Source of the DNA: Streptomyces sp. Tu 3180
GTDB lineage: Bacteria; Actinomycetota; Actinomycetes; Streptomycetales; Streptomycetaceae
NCBI RefSeq assembly: GCF_009852415.1
Contig: NZ_WOXS01000002.1
Location: forward strand, 8,100,001 to 8,164,000
Length of the DNA: 64,000 bases
Direction: 5' to 3'
Part shown: in pieces, positions 61,901 through 64,000 of the stretch
Layout: every line of letters starts with the position of its first letter
Numbering within the stretch: the stretch's first letter is position 1
The notes under the pieces: generated by a model
Told to the model about the DNA's origin: nothing
Databases searched by the model: none
Seen by the model: only the letters and a program-made list of their open reading frames with translations
Made by a program: the position numbers and the translations under genes

Positions 61901-64000
61901 TCGGTTCCACGAACACGCCACCCAGGCCGGGATGCTGTCTCCCGACGGGGTCTGCTACGCCTTCGACAAGCGTGCCAACGGCATGGTGATGGGCGAGGCG
62001 ATCGCCGCCGTCGTACTGAAACCGCTGACCAAGGCCCTGGCCGACGGCGACCGGGTGCACGCGGTCATCACCGCGAGCGGTCTCAACCACGACGGCCGGA
62101 CCAACGGCATCACCGCCCCCAGCCAACCCGCGCAGGCCGCCCTGCTCGATTCCGTGTACCAGCGGTTCGGCGTCCGGCCGGCCGACATCGAGCACGTGAT
62201 CGCCCACGGCACGGGCACCCGGCTGGGCGACCCCGTCGAGGTGAACGCGCTGACCGAGGCGTTCCGTCGTCACACCGACAAGACCCAGTACTGCGCCCTG
62301 ACCTCGGTCAAGACGAACGTCGGGCACACCCTGGCCGCCTCGGGCGTGGTCAGCCTGATCGCCCTGGTGCAGGCCCTGCGGCACCGGACCGTGCCCGCGA
62401 GCCTGCACGCCGAGCAGGAGAGCGAGTACATCGACTGGGCGCGCAGCCCGTTCCGGGTCAACAAGGAGGCCCGGCCCTGGCCGGCCCGACCGGGGCGTGA
62501 ACGGACGGGCGCCGTCAGCTCCTTCGGCATCAGCGGGACGAACGTCCACGTCGTGGTGGAGAGCCACGGCGACGGATCGGCCGCGCAGCCGGCCCTCTCC
62601 CGGCCCTCGTACCTGCTCGCGCTGTCGGCCAAGACCGAGGAGGCGCTCCGGACGCGGGTGGCGGACCTGCTCGCCTTCCTCCGGGCCGGCGGGGCCGACG
62701 ACGTGGGGCTCGCGCGGATCAGCAGCACACTGCTCGCGGGACGGCACCACTTCGCGCACCGCTGCGCGGTGGTCGCGGACAACCCCGAGGACGCCGAGCG
62801 GCTGCTGCGGAAAGTCCTCGACGGCAAGAGGGACCCCCAGGTGTTCCGCGGGCTGCCCGGCAGGGACTTCCGCCCGCAGAACGCGCTCGCCGAGTACGGG
62901 AACGAGCTGATAGGACGCGCCCGCGCGGGAGGCCGGGACGCCCGGTACCGGGACGCGGTCCGGGCCCTGGCCGACCTCTACTGCCAGGGCTACGAGCCGG
63001 CCTGGGAGAACCTCTTCGGCGATCGGCCGCTCCCGTGCGTGTCGCTGCCCGGTTACCCCTTCGCCCGCGAGACCTACTGGACCGACGCGGCGAGGGCCGG
63101 CCGCGCGGCACCGCCGCACGTCCCCGCCGCGTCCACCGCGCTGCACCCGTTGCTGGACAGCAACGTCTCCACACTCCGGTCGCAGCGCTTCGCCAAGCGC
63201 CTGTCCGCGACCGAGTTCTTCCTGCGCGACCACGTCGTGGACGGGAAGATCCTGCTGCCCGGAGTCGCCCACATGGAGATGGCGTACACCGCCTCCCGGC
63301 TGGCCAGCGGCTCCGACAGCGTCACCCTGCGCAGCATCATCTGGGGCCGTCCGATCGTCATGGACGGTCCGTCCCGGACGGTGCACGTCGAACTGACCCC
63401 GCTCGGCGAGGACGCGCTGGAGTTCGTCGTCCACGACGGCGCCGACGGGGCACGCACGGTCTTCTCCCAGGGCCGGGCCGGCTACGCCGCCGACCGGCCG
63501 ACGCGGCCGCGTGGCACGATCGACATCCCCGCGATCAAGGCGCGGTGCACCACCCGCCGCGAGAACGCCGAGATCTTCGCGAGCCTGCGGGACCTGGGGT
63601 TCGGGTACGGCGAGACCTTCCAGGCCATGGAGACGCTGTACTGCGGCGAGACCGAGGCGCTGGCCCGGATCGTGCTGGGCGACGGCCTTGACGAGGACTA
63701 CCCCCGTTTCACCCTGCATCCCTCGCTGTTCGACGCCGCGCTCAACGCGCTGCGCGGCATCGGGGAACAGGACGGCGTGCTGCGCATTCCGTTCAGCCTC
63801 GAGGAACTCGTGGTCTTCGCGCCGATTCCTCGGCAGTCCTACTGCCACGCCACCGTCCACCGGATCGCCCGTGACGGCACGATGAGCGTCGACCTCGCGA
63901 TCTGCGACGACAGCGGCGCCGAGTGCGTCCGGCTCACCGGCCTGGTGTTCAAGGAGTTCACGGCCGACAAGAGCGAGAAGCTGCACTACTACGTGCCGCG
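58923..64000 (+). CDS. AT-less (trans-AT type) modular polyketide synthase, partial; KS-ACP-KS-DH visible
   Basis: The frame is open from ATG 58923 to the window end (1,692 residues). Residues 5-440 are a ketosynthase (PIAVIGVACRFPGADDH; EAHGTGT with His312; VKPNIGHLEAAAG) whose catalytic site reads DTASSAS: Ser177 replaces Cys. A KS-flanking linker ends in RLPTYAFDRHRFW, with no acyltransferase. Residues about 665-735 are an ACP (LGCDSVG, Ser699). A second ketosynthase at about 800-1230 is complete (NTACSAG, Cys960; IAHGTGT; VKTNVGH). After a second linker, a dehydratase runs from about 1405 (DHVVDGKILLPG with His1437; HPSLFDAALN with Asp1604). Codon 859 is TTA. Malonyl units must come from a separate AT. 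Confidence 0.95.
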   Translation, partial: MSQHVPIAVIGVACRFPGADDHRRFWDVIRNDRSQVGEVPQARWDMGGGEPVGTSGDDTRRPPGRWAGLIDDVDAFDAQFFRLSPLEAESTDPQQRIMLELAWSCLEDAAIAPSALSKRDVGVFIGSFNLDYKELQERQLREVAAHHSTGTIGAVIANRVSHFFDFHGPSVVVDTASSASLHALHLAVQSLQQGECALALAGGINLVLTPARHTSFAKTGMLSPTGSCRPFDERADGYVRGEGGGTVLLKPLPDAVRDGDHIYGVIKGSAVNHSGRTRTLTYPSDDAQAQVVADALARAEVSPDTIGYVEAHGTGTPTGDPVEFEGLVEGFRRARGETAKPREHNHCGLGSVKPNIGHLEAAAGIAGLIKVLLALEHQELPGLRDFQRLNPRIDLDGTPFHIVGRLREWEPLRSQSGEPLPRRASVSSFGIGGTNAHVVLEEAPAVAPADPQQRPAYLVCLSARTGTALRRRIHDVREWLDGDGAHADLFDLSATLLLGREHLDRRTALVVRDRDDLRAKLTLLLDTGRADDCFHEPAGTPSDGEPAGAPRPAAEAGSELDADLPAAEYRERLLDLAESFAEGHDHRWEDLFTSVPGRRLRLPTYAFDRHRFWITPDAAGQTAPTGTPASATGEEPDSATSQEEHVPDVTARTHRGGPADTDVRERVEADLRNLVGGVLKLAADEIRPRDRLSDLGCDSVGNTTLALRLSEHYDIDVAPSLFYGYFTLEMLRDRLLEGQYADAVVRKYAAVDGHTADEHPDQHTLDETARAEGEASVLSPDESVPGPLPSAKSGSGAGDDGDHRIAVIGMSGRFPQARTVDEFWRLLAEGREAVTPIPAHRLGNWAGVAGARDVRGGWLPGEAEFDPLFFEISPKEAEHMDPRQRLLLQEAWRALEDAGYGAKQIADNTMGMFVGAEQGDYPELAGDEQTLTSGHDGILASRLSYFLDFSGPVLTVNTACSAGLAAVHQACLSLRGGECDTAIAAGVSLLAGPRFHEHATQAGMLSPDGVCYAFDKRANGMVMGEAIAAVVLKPLTKALADGDRVHAVITASGLNHDGRTNGITAPSQPAQAALLDSVYQRFGVRPADIEHVIAHGTGTRLGDPVEVNALTEAFRRHTDKTQYCALTSVKTNVGHTLAASGVVSLIALVQALRHRTVPASLHAEQESEYIDWARSPFRVNKEARPWPARPGRERTGAVSSFGISGTNVHVVVESHGDGSAAQPALSRPSYLLALSAKTEEALRTRVADLLAFLRAGGADDVGLARISSTLLAGRHHFAHRCAVVADNPEDAERLLRKVLDGKRDPQVFRGLPGRDFRPQNALAEYGNELIGRARAGGRDARYRDAVRALADLYCQGYEPAWENLFGDRPLPCVSLPGYPFARETYWTDAARAGRAAPPHVPAASTALHPLLDSNVSTLRSQRFAKRLSATEFFLRDHVVDGKILLPGVAHMEMAYTASRLASGSDSVTLRSIIWGRPIVMDGPSRTVHVELTPLGEDALEFVVHDGADGARTVFSQGRAGYAADRPTRPRGTIDIPAIKARCTTRRENAEIFASLRDLGFGYGETFQAMETLYCGETEALARIVLGDGLDEDYPRFTLHPSLFDAALNALRGIGEQDGVLRIPFSLEELVVFAPIPRQSYCHATVHRIARDGTMSVDLAICDDSGAECVRLTGLVFKEFTADKSEKLHYYVP

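Noticed and set aside
58923-63986. Long minus-strand frames opposite the PKS as genes
   Set aside because: They are shadows of the high-GC PKS frame, with no recognisable domains.

Overview
The DNA is very GC-rich, with G/C at nearly every third codon position. It uses GTG/ATG (rarely TTG, once CTG) starts behind GGAGG-type ribosome binding sites. It carries Streptomyces hallmarks: rare TTA codons, a tendamistat-like amylase inhibitor, many paired regulators, type I PKS and RiPP genes. The window is most likely an accessory part (chromosome arm or giant plasmid) of a Streptomyces or close relative. I saw no rRNA, tRNA or CRISPR.

Layout. 0-5.5 kb: the N-terminus of a probable microbial rhodopsin (minus), a divergent BrkB/CDP-alcohol phosphatidyltransferase fusion, and a translationally coupled carotenoid operon (CruF, glycosyltransferase, CrtI-type oxidoreductase). 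5.8-6.6 kb: a decayed GH43 xylosidase. 7-10 kb: a membrane-spermidine synthase fusion, a small secreted SH3-like protein and a tendamistat homologue. 10-16 kb: a TetR/MFS efflux pair with a visible operator, then two coupled ABC exporter-fold half transporters of the YbtPQ/IrtAB type. 16-43 kb: a patchwork of small metabolic and regulatory genes (DUF2087, VOC, GNAT, hydrolases, DeoR, SDR/LysR, SRPBCC, methyltransferase, XRE-cupin, MerR, aldo/keto reductase, membrane proteins). These are interrupted by gene and IS remnants (phosphotransferase, methyltransferase, epimerase, MFS and USP fragments; IS5, IS3 and IS982 fragments), so this is a decaying, recombining region.

43.9-51.8 kb is the most interesting part. 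A compact RiPP operon runs on the minus strand: MFS exporter, S9 peptidase, 39-residue precursor peptide, cobalamin-type radical SAM C-methyltransferase, DUF5825-like protein. It has its own promoter, two strong hairpins between precursor and enzyme, and two TTA codons at the front of its first gene. It is bracketed by two inverted, near-identical (104/106) 3' ends of an IS5-type element, as in a decayed composite transposon. Immediately outside the right IS end lies a LuxR-type regulator that also has a TTA codon.

53-64 kb: the edge of a polyketide cluster, with an Sfp-type phosphopantetheinyl transferase, a SUMF1-fold protein, a cytochrome P450, a DUF4180 protein and the first 1,692 residues of an AT-less (trans-AT type) PKS. 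The visible order is KS-ACP-KS-DH, and the first KS has Ser in place of the catalytic Cys. P450, DUF4180 and PKS each carry a TTA codon, which suggests bldA-dependent, developmentally timed expression of both the RiPP and polyketide pathways. Gene functions are read from motifs and remembered family sequences; no searches were run.
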